NCBI RefSeq assembly: GCF_027853245.1
Contig: NZ_JAPTZM010000003.1
DNA: 64,000 bases
Source of the DNA: Atlantibacter subterraneus
Lineage (GTDB): Bacteria; Pseudomonadota; Gammaproteobacteria; Enterobacterales; Enterobacteriaceae
Reading direction: 5' to 3' (one strand)
Positions within the stretch are counted from its first letter, which is position 1, and every line of letters starts with the position of its first letter. A model generated the notes under the pieces. It ran no database searches, was not told the origin of the DNA, and worked only from the letters and a program-made list of their open reading frames with translations. Below are positions 41,893-50,614 of the stretch, in pieces. A program made the translations under genes and the position numbers.

Positions 41893-42553
41893 TTCACTGT
41901 TTCCCCACCTGAAATGGCCGCAGCTGCTGGCGGCGACTCAGGAAACCTTATACATGACCGCGCTGTCCGGCGTAGCGACCTTCGCCCTCGGCATCGTGCT
42001 CGGGCTGGCGCTGTTTCTGACTGCCAAAGGCGGACTGTTCCAGAATCGTGCGGTTTACAGCGTGATTTCTATCGTGGTGAACGTGTTCCGCTCGATCCCG
42101 TTCATCATCCTGATTGTGCTGCTGATCCCGTTTACCAAAGCGATGGTCGGCACCATTCTCGGGGCCAACGCGGCGCTGCCCGCGCTGATTGTCGGCGCTG
42201 CGCCGTTCTATGCGCGGCTGGTGGAAATCGCCCTGCGTGAAGTTGACAAAGGCGTTATTGAAGCCACCCGTTCAATGGGGGCGCGCATGAGTACCCTGGT
42301 TTTCCGTGTTTTGCTGCCTGAATCATCGCCCGCGTTAGTGTCAGGCATCACCGTTACCCTGATCGCCCTGGTGAGCTACAGCGCCATGGCCGGTGTGATT
42401 GGTGCTGGCGGGTTAGGAAATCTTGCTTATCTGGAAGGATTCCAGCGTAACCATAATGACGTCACCCTGGTGGCGACGGTGACCATCCTGATCATCGTTT
42501 TCATCATTCAGTTTATTGGTGATGCCATTACCTCTTATTTAGATAAACGTTAA
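41885..42553 (+). CDS. MetI-like ABC transporter permease
   Basis: A 222-residue inner-membrane permease with five predicted helices and the MetI EAA-type loop 'GVIEATRSMGARMSTLVFRV'. 'LIALVSYSAMAGVIGAGGLG' and 'YLEGFQRNHNDVTL' also match the family. The start is the ATG at 41885, which overlaps the ATPase stop. It forms the homodimeric pore of the importer. Confidence 0.93.
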   Translation: MDDSLFPHLKWPQLLAATQETLYMTALSGVATFALGIVLGLALFLTAKGGLFQNRAVYSVISIVVNVFRSIPFIILIVLLIPFTKAMVGTILGANAALPALIVGAAPFYARLVEIALREVDKGVIEATRSMGARMSTLVFRVLLPESSPALVSGITVTLIALVSYSAMAGVIGAGGLGNLAYLEGFQRNHNDVTLVATVTILIIVFIIQFIGDAITSYLDKR

Positions 42554-42574
42554 AAACAATAGAGAACACATATC

Positions 42575-43378
42575 ATGAAAAAAGTACTGACACTAATAGC
42601 AGCGGCCACCCTGAGTTTCTCCGCCTGGGCCGATACCCTGACCGTAGGCGCGTCCAACGTGCCGCACGCGGAAATTCTCGAGCAGGCGAAACCGATTCTG
42701 GCGAAGCAGGGCATCGACCTGGAAATCCGTCCGTTCCAGGATTACATCCTGCCGAACACCGCGCTGGCCAGCCGTGACATCGACGCTAACTACTTCCAGC
42801 ACATCCCGTATCTGAACAGCGTGCTGAAAGACCATGCCGGCGACAAAACCTATGATTTCGTCAGCGCTGGTGCGATCCATATCGAGCCGATCGGCATTTA
42901 CTCCAAAAAATACAAGTCTCTGAAAGATCTGCCGGAAAATGGCCGCGTGATCATGCGTGACGCGGTGGCAGAAGAGGGCCGTATCCTGTCTATCTTTGAA
43001 AAAGAGGGCGTGATCAAGCTGAAGCCGGGCGTGGATAAAGTCGCCGCGCGCATCAGCGACGTGGTGGAAAACCCGAAAAAACTGCAGTTCCTGCCGAACG
43101 TAGAAGGGTCTCTGCTGCCGCAGATGTATAACAACGACGAAGGCGACGCGGTAGTGATTAACGCCAACTACGCCATTGATGCGGGCCTGGACCCGGTGAA
43201 AGATCCGATCGCGGTTGAGAGCGGCGAAAACAACCCGTATGCCAACATCATCACCGTGCATAAAGGCGACGAGAAGAAGAAAAATATCGTTGCGCTGGTT
43301 GACGTGCTGCACTCTAAAGAGATTCAGGACTGGATCCGCACTAAATACAAAGGCGCGGTTATCCCGGTTAACAACTAA
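42575..43378 (+). CDS. MetQ/NlpA-family periplasmic binding protein without lipobox
   Basis: A 267-residue binding protein of the MetQ/NlpA family: 'LTVGASNVPHAEILEQAKPI', 'LEIRPFQDYILPNTALASRD', 'ANYFQHIPYL' and 'VINANYAIDAGLDPVKDPIA' are classic. Most members are lipoproteins; here the signal peptide ends in 'SFSAWA' with no cysteine, so cleavage by signal peptidase I would release a soluble periplasmic protein. Methionine is the usual ligand but the absence of the lipobox and of a methionine operator leaves this open. Confidence 0.92.
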   Translation: MKKVLTLIAAATLSFSAWADTLTVGASNVPHAEILEQAKPILAKQGIDLEIRPFQDYILPNTALASRDIDANYFQHIPYLNSVLKDHAGDKTYDFVSAGAIHIEPIGIYSKKYKSLKDLPENGRVIMRDAVAEEGRILSIFEKEGVIKLKPGVDKVAARISDVVENPKKLQFLPNVEGSLLPQMYNNDEGDAVVINANYAIDAGLDPVKDPIAVESGENNPYANIITVHKGDEKKKNIVALVDVLHSKEIQDWIRTKYKGAVIPVNN

Positions 43379-43396
43379 GATAGCCCCGTTAAACCA

Positions 43397-43426
43397 CGCC
43401 CGTCAGCCTGTGCTGACGGGCGTTTT
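43397..43426 (+). terminator. Terminator of the MetNIQ-like operon
   Basis: CGCCCGTCAG (43397-43406) and CTGACGGGCG (43413-43422) form a perfect 10-bp stem with a six-base loop and then TTTT. It lies about 20 bp after the binding-protein stop and just before the convergent GGDEF-EAL gene. Confidence 0.88.
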
Positions 43427-43434
43427 ACTTAGAC

Positions 43435-45378
43435 TTAATGCGCCGGAGAGAGTTGCTGACCGGCGGCCAGGATATGCAGCGCCGCGCCCTGTTCCAGCGG
43501 GCGTGAAAAATAATAGCCCTGCATAAAATGCACGCCGCACTGTTTCAGGATCGCCGCCTGCTTTTCGGTCTCGACGCCTTCGGCAATCACGTCAAAATCC
43601 AGACTTTCAGAAATATCTTTTACCGCCTGGACAATGGTGCGGCCTTTATTTTCAATATTATTAATAAACGAGCGATCTATTTTAATAAAGTCGATATTCA
43701 TATTGTGGATGACCGACAGGCTGGAATAACCGGTGCCGAAATCATCCACCGAGAATTTCACGCCGCGTTTCTGTAACTGGCTGACTTTGTGATAAATCGT
43801 GTGCTGCTCAGAGTGAATAATCGATTCGGTCACTTCGAGATGCAGTAAATGCGGGGGAATAGCATAGCGGTCGATAAGATTATTGACGTTATCGACGAAT
43901 TCTTTATCGTAGAACTGAATAATCGAAATATTTACGCACATCGAAATACCCGATTTCAGCTTCAGCATCTCGGAGAGGATCCGGCAGGCCTCTTCCATAA
44001 TCCAGTTGCCGATCTGCACAATACGCCCGCTCTGCTCCATGAGCGGAATAAATTCCGCCGGTGAGATATCCCGTCCCTGGAAATGCCAGCGCAGCAGCGC
44101 TTCGAAACTCACGATCTCGCCGTTGCCGTCGACGATGGGTTGATATACCGCGCGAAACTCGTTGCGATCCAGCGCGTAGCGCAGCGCCTCGTTCAGGGTG
44201 ATTTTGCGCCGCAGACTTTCTTCAAGCTCATGATTATAAAAGGCGACCCGCTCCGGATATTTGCCTTTTTGCGAATACATGGCGATATCCGCCAGCTGAA
44301 TAAGCCGGGTGATGGAGGTATCGTGTTCCGGACACACCGCGATGCCAATGGTTGCCCCCAGGGTAATGGTTTGGTCATCCAGCAGGATGGGGCGTGACAG
44401 GCTGGTGACCATATTTTCCGCCAGTTGCCAGGTGAGATGCCGGTCGGTTTCGGTGGTCAGATAGATAAATTCATCCCCGCCCCAGCGGCAGATTAAATTC
44501 CCCTGGCGATAAAAGTCATTCAGCCGGGCGCTGAGAGAAATCAGTACCATATCACCAATATCATGGCCGAGAGTATCGTTGATATTTTTAAAGCCGTCTA
44601 AATCGATAAAGAAGATGGAAAAGCCTTTTTCCCGGTTGTTTTTATAACGATTAGAAATTTCTTCGGCGGCGGATAAAAATGAAACCCGGTTATATAACCC
44701 GGTAAGCGCATCGATATGAGATATTTCGTAAACTTCCTGGGTGCGCCGTTTGATGGTTTTTTCCATCCGCTCTAACAGCGTTTGATTCCGGTAGCGTAAT
44801 AAGATGGCTTCTTTAATATAGCGGGCGGCTTTCATGGAGGAAATAATCATCGTCAGGGTAAAACAGACGCCCAGGAAACCTAAATTTACCCGATATTGTT
44901 CCGGCTGGAAGATTAATAGCACCGACATCGGCAACAGAATAATAATGTTATATAGCGAGGATAGCATCAGGTTGCCGGATAATACGCTGGTGGCACCGCC
45001 TGCCATAGCAGAAAGGATAACAATGGCAGCGGTAAATTCTTCCGTCGAAAAGGTGTGATAAAAACAGAGGATATAGGCGCTCCAGAGGGTCGCCGTCACC
45101 AGGCAACCGGATGAAAAACGCACAATCCATGAAATATCGCCTTTGCGCACGGGATCGGCGTTTACCCATAATTGGGTATCGATGATGCGAATAATGAGGA
45201 CCACCATCATCAGCCCCCACCAGGTCAATTTGGTGAACAAATTGCCTGAATTAAGAAACGAAAACGCCAGGGTAGAGGAGGTAATAAAGGTGATTAAGAT
45301 GCCGGGTAACGCGTTGTTGTATAACAGTTTTACCCCTTCCGACAGGTAAAGCTTTGTATGTTCTTGATTTTTAGGCAT
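43435..45378 (-). CDS. Membrane GGDEF-EAL protein (cyclic-di-GMP turnover)
   Basis: A 647-residue protein. Residues about 20-185 contain six or seven hydrophobic segments (an uncharacterised membrane sensor). A coiled-coil linker leads to a GGDEF domain (about 215-380, 'WGGDEF' at 299-304) and an EAL domain (about 395-640). The GGDEF signature is intact but no RxxD product-inhibition site precedes it. The EAL domain keeps 'EALLR' (426-430), 'SVDDFGTGYSSL' and 'IAEGVETE', so phosphodiesterase activity is likely. It either makes or breaks cyclic-di-GMP; the balance cannot be predicted. It is convergent with the importer operon. Confidence 0.92.
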   Translation of the reverse strand: MPKNQEHTKLYLSEGVKLLYNNALPGILITFITSSTLAFSFLNSGNLFTKLTWWGLMMVVLIIRIIDTQLWVNADPVRKGDISWIVRFSSGCLVTATLWSAYILCFYHTFSTEEFTAAIVILSAMAGGATSVLSGNLMLSSLYNIIILLPMSVLLIFQPEQYRVNLGFLGVCFTLTMIISSMKAARYIKEAILLRYRNQTLLERMEKTIKRRTQEVYEISHIDALTGLYNRVSFLSAAEEISNRYKNNREKGFSIFFIDLDGFKNINDTLGHDIGDMVLISLSARLNDFYRQGNLICRWGGDEFIYLTTETDRHLTWQLAENMVTSLSRPILLDDQTITLGATIGIAVCPEHDTSITRLIQLADIAMYSQKGKYPERVAFYNHELEESLRRKITLNEALRYALDRNEFRAVYQPIVDGNGEIVSFEALLRWHFQGRDISPAEFIPLMEQSGRIVQIGNWIMEEACRILSEMLKLKSGISMCVNISIIQFYDKEFVDNVNNLIDRYAIPPHLLHLEVTESIIHSEQHTIYHKVSQLQKRGVKFSVDDFGTGYSSLSVIHNMNIDFIKIDRSFINNIENKGRTIVQAVKDISESLDFDVIAEGVETEKQAAILKQCGVHFMQGYYFSRPLEQGAALHILAAGQQLSPAH

Positions 45379-45608
45379 TATTATTCACACCGCTGTCATA
45401 CCGTGATGGCTAATACATTAATATGGCTTATGTAAAAGGAGTCGTAAAACTATTATCGGCCAGGATGGCGAAAATGTTAATAATTTTGCGTATGTGCAAT
45501 CAGAAGAATGGCGGCAGGATAATATATCGTTGAGTAATAAAATTATCCGGCAAATTTTAATCAGAAAGTTAAGCATTGCCGGTTAATTGTACGATAACGG
45601 GCTGGCTG

Positions 45609-46136
45609 TTATTTGATGTTCAGATGCTTGTAGTAATAGGTGGTGGAGCAAGATGCCCCATCCGGCATCAGCGCATAATGGGGGATCTCTCCCACCCGCT
45701 GCCAGCCTGCCTGCTGATAGAACGTTTCCGCGCCGCTTCCCGTAGCTGTATCCAGCACCAGCACCGATCTGTTTTCCCTGGTCGCCTGGCTTTCCAGCTC
45801 GGCCATAAGCAGTTGGGCAATACCCTGACGCCGTGCGCCTGGACTCACCAACAGCTTCGCGACGTCCGCGCGGTGCGGCTGGTTTTCCGGTTGATCGAGG
45901 ATAAGCTGCACCGTACCGGTAAGCTGCTGTTGCTCATTCAGGGCCACCAGCACAATCCGCTCTCCGCGCGCGGTGCTGTCCGCTACCCGGCTCCAGAACG
46001 CCTGCGCTTTAGCCTGGGTCATCGGCAGCATAAAACTCACCGATGCGCCGTCATTGACGCAGTCGAGCAGTAACTGGCTCAAGGCATCCCGCTGCGCCTT
46101 AATTTGCGGCGCGCTAAGGGGGGTGATGGTGGTCAT
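45609..46136 (-). CDS. GNAT-family N-acetyltransferase
   Basis: A 175-residue acetyltransferase. The acetyl-CoA binding loop 'VSPGARRQGIAQLLMAELES' (motif A, R/QxxGxA) and 'VLDTATGSGAETFYQQAGWQ' (motif B) are clear. The substrate is not known. The ATG at 46136 is chosen; an open frame to 46463 lies inside the antisense of ttdR and has no family support. It sits between the GGDEF-EAL gene and ttdR, all on the minus strand, as a likely independent gene. Confidence 0.88.
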   Translation of the reverse strand: MTTITPLSAPQIKAQRDALSQLLLDCVNDGASVSFMLPMTQAKAQAFWSRVADSTARGERIVLVALNEQQQLTGTVQLILDQPENQPHRADVAKLLVSPGARRQGIAQLLMAELESQATRENRSVLVLDTATGSGAETFYQQAGWQRVGEIPHYALMPDGASCSTTYYYKHLNIK

Positions 46137-46218
46137 TTTATTGAAGCCTGATTGCAGAGGATGATTTACCTTGTCAGGAAGCCGCTGCGCTGACAAGCGG
46201 CAGGGTAAGAGGTTTTTC

Positions 46219-47148
46219 TTATGATGACGCGGCCAGTTCCGCGCCAAATCCGCGCTGGCACCAGGCGGTAAGAAATTCCACGCACACCCGCAGCTTAACG
46301 CTCTGGTATAACGGTTCCTGATAAACCGCCCAGATATTGGCGCTCTGGGCGTAATCCGGCAGCACCTGCACCAGCTCGCCGCGCGCCAGGAACGGCTGCA
46401 CATCCCACTGGGAGCGCAGCATAATACCCCGGCCCTCCAGCGCCCAGCCCAGCACAATTTCACCGCTATTGGAGGAAAGATGGCCGGATATTTTCACCGA
46501 GCGTTTTTCCTGTCCGTTTTCTAATTCCCAGATGCCTGGCGTCATATCCCGTTCTTTGGTGACCAGACAATCATGCTCGCTTAATTCCGCTAAATTACGC
46601 GGTGCCGGGTATTGTGCTAAATAGCGTGGTGCTGCGCACAGTATTCTTTTATTATTGACCAGCAGCCGGGCAATATAGTTTTCCGGTATCTGGTTGTTAA
46701 TGCGAATATCCAGATCGATATTATCGCGGCTTAAATCAATTTGCCGATCGAACAGTTCAAAATGGATTTGTAGCTCTGGATAAAGCTGCATTAATTCAGC
46801 AATAGCGCTGGCAATATGGGTCCTGCCGAAACCAAAACTACACCCAATGCGAATCATTCCTGCCGGGCGTTGTTTAATTAACGTGACATCATCCACTAAT
46901 TGTTGCAGTTGATTGAGAATGGTTAACGCCTGTTCGTAACATAAGGTGCCGCTTTCCGTCAGCGCAATGCCTCTGGCGGAGCGTTGAAGCAGGGTAGTGG
47001 AGAGGGTGGCCTCAAGGATCTGGATGCGCTTGGTAACGAAGGCGGGCGTCTGGCCCAGGCTTTCCGCCGCCGCGCTGAAGCTGCCGGTGCGGACAATCTC
47101 TACCAGGACTTGCAGATCTTTCGCCAGCGGGTAGTTATTTAACGCCAT
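46219..47148 (-). CDS. ttdR: LysR-type activator of the tartrate operon (TtdR/Dan)
   Basis: A 309-residue LysR-type regulator closely resembling E. coli TtdR (Dan): 'YPLAKDLQVLVEIVRTGSFS', 'LGQTPAFVTKRIQILEATLS', 'DDVTLIKQRPAGMIRIGCSF' and 'HLSSNSGEIVLGWALEGRGI'. The start at 47148 has a GGGGAT site; the frame extends to 47181. It is divergent from ttdA, with about 270 bp between them. TtdR activates ttd genes in response to tartrate without oxygen, and as Dan binds many nucleoid sites during anaerobic growth. Confidence 0.94.
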   Translation of the reverse strand: MALNNYPLAKDLQVLVEIVRTGSFSAAAESLGQTPAFVTKRIQILEATLSTTLLQRSARGIALTESGTLCYEQALTILNQLQQLVDDVTLIKQRPAGMIRIGCSFGFGRTHIASAIAELMQLYPELQIHFELFDRQIDLSRDNIDLDIRINNQIPENYIARLLVNNKRILCAAPRYLAQYPAPRNLAELSEHDCLVTKERDMTPGIWELENGQEKRSVKISGHLSSNSGEIVLGWALEGRGIMLRSQWDVQPFLARGELVQVLPDYAQSANIWAVYQEPLYQSVKLRVCVEFLTAWCQRGFGAELAASS

Positions 47149-47415
47149 AATCAATCCCCGAAAACATGTTATTTCTATCATGCCGCGTTAAGGTTATTCC
47201 GACAACGTATTTTATTTCCTGCCGTAGGTGCGAGCCGTTTTATTAATGTATCCGGGCTGTTAAATAAATGCTGCCAGAAGCAATATGTCACCACCTTCAC
47301 GATCTGTTAATTGATCATTCACGGTTGCCAGAAATATAAAACCCCATTTTCTGTGGTAGTTTGATTTTAATTATCAGTATCAGCAGTTCGGTTTAATAAA
47401 ACTGGAGCAGTGTCG

Positions 47416-48324
47416 ATGAACATAAATAATAAGCAGGATGAACTCGGCAAATTAACGCAGATTATCGCCGATTTTACCGCCATGATTTCTACCCGTATGC
47501 CCGACGATGTGGTCGATAAATTAAAAGCCCTGCGCGATGCGGAAACCTCGCCGATGGCCAATATTATTTATCACACCATGTTCGACAATATGCAGCGCGC
47601 CATTGAGCTTAATCGCCCGGCCTGCCAGGACACCGGGGAAATCATGTTTTTCGTCAAAGTGGGTACTCGCTTTCCGTGGCTTGCCCAGTTGCAGTCGGTA
47701 CTCAAACAGGCCGTGGAGGACGCCACCGTCAAAGCACCGTTGCGCCATAACGCAGTCGAAATCTTTGATGAAGTGAATACCGGTAAAAACACCGGCAGCG
47801 GCGTGCCGTGGGTGACCTGGGATCTGATCCCCGACGGTGACGAAGCGGAGATCGAAGTCTATATGGCGGGCGGCGGCTGTACGCTGCCGGGGCGCTCCAA
47901 AGTGCTGATGCCGTCGGAAGGTTATGAAGGCGTGGTGAAGTTTGTTTTCGAGAACATCTCAACCCTGGCGGTGAACGCCTGCCCGCCGGTGTTGGTGGGC
48001 GTGGGTATCGCCACCTCGGTAGAAACGGCGGCGGTACTGTCCCGTAAAGCGATCCTGCGGCCAATCGGCACCCGTCATCCCAACCCGAAAGCGGCGGAAC
48101 TGGAGCTGCGTCTGGAAGAGGGCTTAAACAAACTCGGCATCGGACCGCAGGGCTTAACCGGCAACAGCTCGGTGATGGGCGTGCATATCGAAAGCGCCGC
48201 CCGCCATCCTTCCACCATCGGCGTGGCGGTTTCCACCGGCTGCTGGGCGCACCGCCGCGGCACCCTACGGGTCAAAGCCGACCTCTCGTTTGAAAACATC
48301 TCTCACACCCGGAGCGCATTATGA
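47416..48324 (+). CDS. ttdA: L(+)-tartrate dehydratase, alpha subunit
   Basis: A 302-residue subunit of the oxygen-sensitive iron-sulphur dehydratase that converts L-tartrate to oxaloacetate. Cluster cysteines are visible in 'NRPACQDTGEIMFFVKVG', 'STLAVNACPPVLVGVG' and 'VAVSTGCWAHRRGTL', the fumarase class I alpha-type pattern. The ATG at 47416 has GGAG eight bases upstream; a GTG at 47410 would add two residues. Coupled to ttdB by an ATGA overlap. Confidence 0.96.
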   Translation: MNINNKQDELGKLTQIIADFTAMISTRMPDDVVDKLKALRDAETSPMANIIYHTMFDNMQRAIELNRPACQDTGEIMFFVKVGTRFPWLAQLQSVLKQAVEDATVKAPLRHNAVEIFDEVNTGKNTGSGVPWVTWDLIPDGDEAEIEVYMAGGGCTLPGRSKVLMPSEGYEGVVKFVFENISTLAVNACPPVLVGVGIATSVETAAVLSRKAILRPIGTRHPNPKAAELELRLEEGLNKLGIGPQGLTGNSSVMGVHIESAARHPSTIGVAVSTGCWAHRRGTLRVKADLSFENISHTRSAL

Positions 48325-48926
48325 AAAAGATCCTGACCACCCCGATCAGCGAAGCCGATCTGGCGGATATCCGCGTGGGCGATGTGATTTATCTGACCGG
48401 CACCCTGGTCACCTGCCGCGACGTTTGCCATCGGCGGCTCATTGAGCTGAAGCGCCCAATCCCGTTCGATCTCGCCGGAAAAGCGATTTTTCACGCCGGG
48501 CCGATTGTGCGCAAAAACGGCGACGGCTGGGAGATGGTCTCTGTCGGGCCGACTACCAGCATGCGTATGGAGAGCTTTGAGCAGGAATTTATTAAGCAAA
48601 CCGGCGTGAAGCTGATTGTCGGTAAAGGCGGCATGGGGCCGAATACCGAAGCGGGCTGTAAAAAGTATAAGGCGCTGCATGTGATCTACCCGGCGGGTTG
48701 CGCGGTGCTGGCCGCCACCCAGGTGGAGGAGATTGAAGAGGTGCACTGGATGGAGCTGGGCATGCCGGAGTCGCTGTGGGTGTGCCGGGTGAAAGAGTTC
48801 GGGCCGCTGATTGTGTCTATCGATACTCACGGCAATAACCTGATCGCCGAAAACAAAAAACAGTTCGCCGAGCGCTGCGAGCCGCTGATCGCGGATATTT
48901 GCGAGCACGTGCATTACATCAAATAA
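48321..48926 (+). CDS. ttdB: L(+)-tartrate dehydratase, beta subunit
   Basis: A 201-residue beta subunit, the E. coli length, of the class I fumarase/tartrate dehydratase. 'LTGTLVTCRDVCHRRLIELK', 'AIFHAGPIVRK' and 'VGPTTSMRMESFEQEFIKQT' are conserved family blocks that complete the active site with TtdA. Its start overlaps the ttdA stop. Confidence 0.96.
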   Translation: MKKILTTPISEADLADIRVGDVIYLTGTLVTCRDVCHRRLIELKRPIPFDLAGKAIFHAGPIVRKNGDGWEMVSVGPTTSMRMESFEQEFIKQTGVKLIVGKGGMGPNTEAGCKKYKALHVIYPAGCAVLAATQVEEIEEVHWMELGMPESLWVCRVKEFGPLIVSIDTHGNNLIAENKKQFAERCEPLIADICEHVHYIK

Positions 48927-48946
48927 CCGCACGGCGCGGATCCCCT

Positions 48947-48968
48947 GAGAGGCGTTTCGCCTCTCTTT
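48947..48968 (+). terminator. Hairpin between ttdB and ttdT (possible attenuator)
   Basis: GAGAGGCG (48947-48954) and CGCCTCTC (48958-48965) form an 8-bp perfect stem with a TTT loop followed by TTT. It lies between two genes of one operon, so partial termination or message stability control is more likely than a full stop. Confidence 0.6.
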
Positions 48969-48982
48969 CACAGGACGTTATC

Positions 48983-50443
48983 ATGGCTATATTGCGCAAT
49001 TACTGGCGCTATCTGGCGCCGCTCGCTGTTATTGTCATTCTTGCCCTTATTCCCGCGCCGGCGGGCCTGGAACCGCACAGTTGGCTCTATTTCGCCGTGT
49101 TTATGGGCGTGATTGTTGGCCTGATCCTCGAACCGGTGCCGGGGGCGGTGGTGGCGATGCTCGGCATTTCGATTATCGCGATTTTATCGCCCTGGCTGCT
49201 GTTCAGCCCGGCGCAGTTGGCGGAACCGGGGTTTAAATTCACCGCCAAAGCGCTCAACTGGGCGGTCTCCGGGTTTTCTAATTCGGTGATCTGGCTGATT
49301 TTCGCCGCCTTTATGTTTGGCACCGGCTATGAGAAAACCGGCCTCGGGCGGCGCATCGCCCTGATGCTGGTACAGAAAATGGGCCACAAAACCCTGTTTC
49401 TGGGCTACGCGGTGATGTTTTCGGAACTGCTGCTTGCGCCGGTGACGCCTTCGAACTCGGCGCGCGGCGCGGGCATTATTTATCCCATTATCCGCAACCT
49501 GCCGCCGCTGTATCACTCGCAGCCCGGCAGCGCCAGCGCGCGCAGCGTCGGGTCGTACATCATGTGGATGGGGATTATGGCGAACTGCGTCACCAGCGCG
49601 ATTTTCCTGACCGCGATGGCACCTAACCTGCTGCTGATCGGCCTGATGAAAAGCGCCAGCGGCGCGGCGCTGAGCTGGGGGCAGTGGTTTACCGGTATGC
49701 TGCCGCTGAGCATTGTGCTGGTGCTGCTGACGCCGTGGCTGGCTTACGTGCTGTATCCACCGACCATCAAATCCGGCGACCAGGTGCCAAAGTGGGCCTC
49801 AGAAGAGCTGCGCGCCATGGGGCCGCTGTGCTGTCGCGAGAAACGGATGCTGGGCTTTATGGTCTGTGCGCTGCTGCTGTGGATTTTCGCCGGGGATTAT
49901 ATCGACGCCGCGATGGTGGGTTATGGCGTGGTGGCCCTGATGCTGGTCACTAAAATTATCAGCTGGGATGACATCATCACTAACAAAGCGGCGTGGAGCG
50001 TATTTTTCTGGCTGGCGTCGCTGATTGCTCTGGCGACCGGGCTGAACAATACCGGCTTTATCGCCTGGTTTGGCCAACTGCTGGCGAAGGGGATGAGTGG
50101 GTACTCACCTGGGCTGGTGATGGTGGTGTTGATCGCCGTGTTTTACGGGCTGCGTTACTTCTTCGCCAGCGCAACCGCCTATACCTCGGCGCTGGCACCG
50201 ATGATGATTGCCGCCGCCGTGGCGATGCCCGCCATCCCACTGCCGGTGTTCTGTCTGATGATCGGCGCCGCTATCGGCCTCGGCAGTATTTTGACACCGT
50301 ATGCCACCGGGCCAAGCCCGATTTACTACGGTAGCGGGTACTTACCCACGTCAGACTACTGGCGCTACGGGGCGATCTTCGGCGGGCTGTTTTTAGTGCT
50401 GCTGATTGCCACCGGGCTGCTGTGGATGCCCATCATTCTGTAA
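48983..50443 (+). CDS. ttdT: L-tartrate/succinate antiporter
   Basis: A 486-residue DASS-family transporter with about 12 membrane segments, near-identical in layout to E. coli TtdT. Key blocks are 'GVIVGLILEPVPGAVVAMLG', 'FGTGYEKTGLGRRIALMLV', 'PVTPSNSARGAGIIYPIIRN' (SNT-like substrate motif) and 'SILTPYATGPSPIYYGSGY'. It exchanges external tartrate for internal succinate during anaerobic tartrate fermentation. The ATG at 48983 follows CAGGACG; a longer frame from 48899 overlaps ttdB and is rejected. Confidence 0.95.
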   Translation: MAILRNYWRYLAPLAVIVILALIPAPAGLEPHSWLYFAVFMGVIVGLILEPVPGAVVAMLGISIIAILSPWLLFSPAQLAEPGFKFTAKALNWAVSGFSNSVIWLIFAAFMFGTGYEKTGLGRRIALMLVQKMGHKTLFLGYAVMFSELLLAPVTPSNSARGAGIIYPIIRNLPPLYHSQPGSASARSVGSYIMWMGIMANCVTSAIFLTAMAPNLLLIGLMKSASGAALSWGQWFTGMLPLSIVLVLLTPWLAYVLYPPTIKSGDQVPKWASEELRAMGPLCCREKRMLGFMVCALLLWIFAGDYIDAAMVGYGVVALMLVTKIISWDDIITNKAAWSVFFWLASLIALATGLNNTGFIAWFGQLLAKGMSGYSPGLVMVVLIAVFYGLRYFFASATAYTSALAPMMIAAAVAMPAIPLPVFCLMIGAAIGLGSILTPYATGPSPIYYGSGYLPTSDYWRYGAIFGGLFLVLLIATGLLWMPIIL

Positions 50444-50460
50444 AGCGCATGCTGTTATGT

Positions 50461-50498
50461 GCGGCAAACCCGGCTCGCAAAAGCGCCGGGTTTGCCGC
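50461..50498 (+). terminator. Strong hairpin after ttdT
   Basis: Two 14-base arms beginning GCGGCAAACC (50461-50474) and ending TTTGCCGC (50485-50498) pair perfectly around a ten-base loop. No T-run follows, so it may work as a 3'-end stabiliser or with Rho, and the RstA box of asr starts four bases later. Confidence 0.65.
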
Positions 50499-50501
50499 TT
50501 G

Positions 50502-50515
50502 TACATTTGGTTACG
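50502..50515 (+). promoter_or_regulatory. RstA box upstream of asr
   Basis: TACATTTGGTTACG matches the RstA consensus TACATNTNGTTACA at all but the last base. It lies about 45 bp before a -10-like TATAGT (50558-50563), the position known for RstA activation of asr under acid stress in enterobacteria. Confidence 0.82.
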
Positions 50516-50557
50516 TGCCGATACCAATCACTCACGGAAGGCTATCCCTCACATCAC

Positions 50558-50563
50558 TATAGT
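50558..50563 (+). promoter_or_regulatory. Likely -10 element of the asr promoter
   Basis: TATAGT, within CACTATAGTG, about 50 bp before the asr start codon. No good -35 hexamer is visible at the expected distance, as expected for an activator-dependent promoter. Confidence 0.55.
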
Positions 50564-50614
50564 GAACTCAACGGCCCACAGGGGCTGAATCACACACTAC
50601 TTGAGGGTTAAAAA

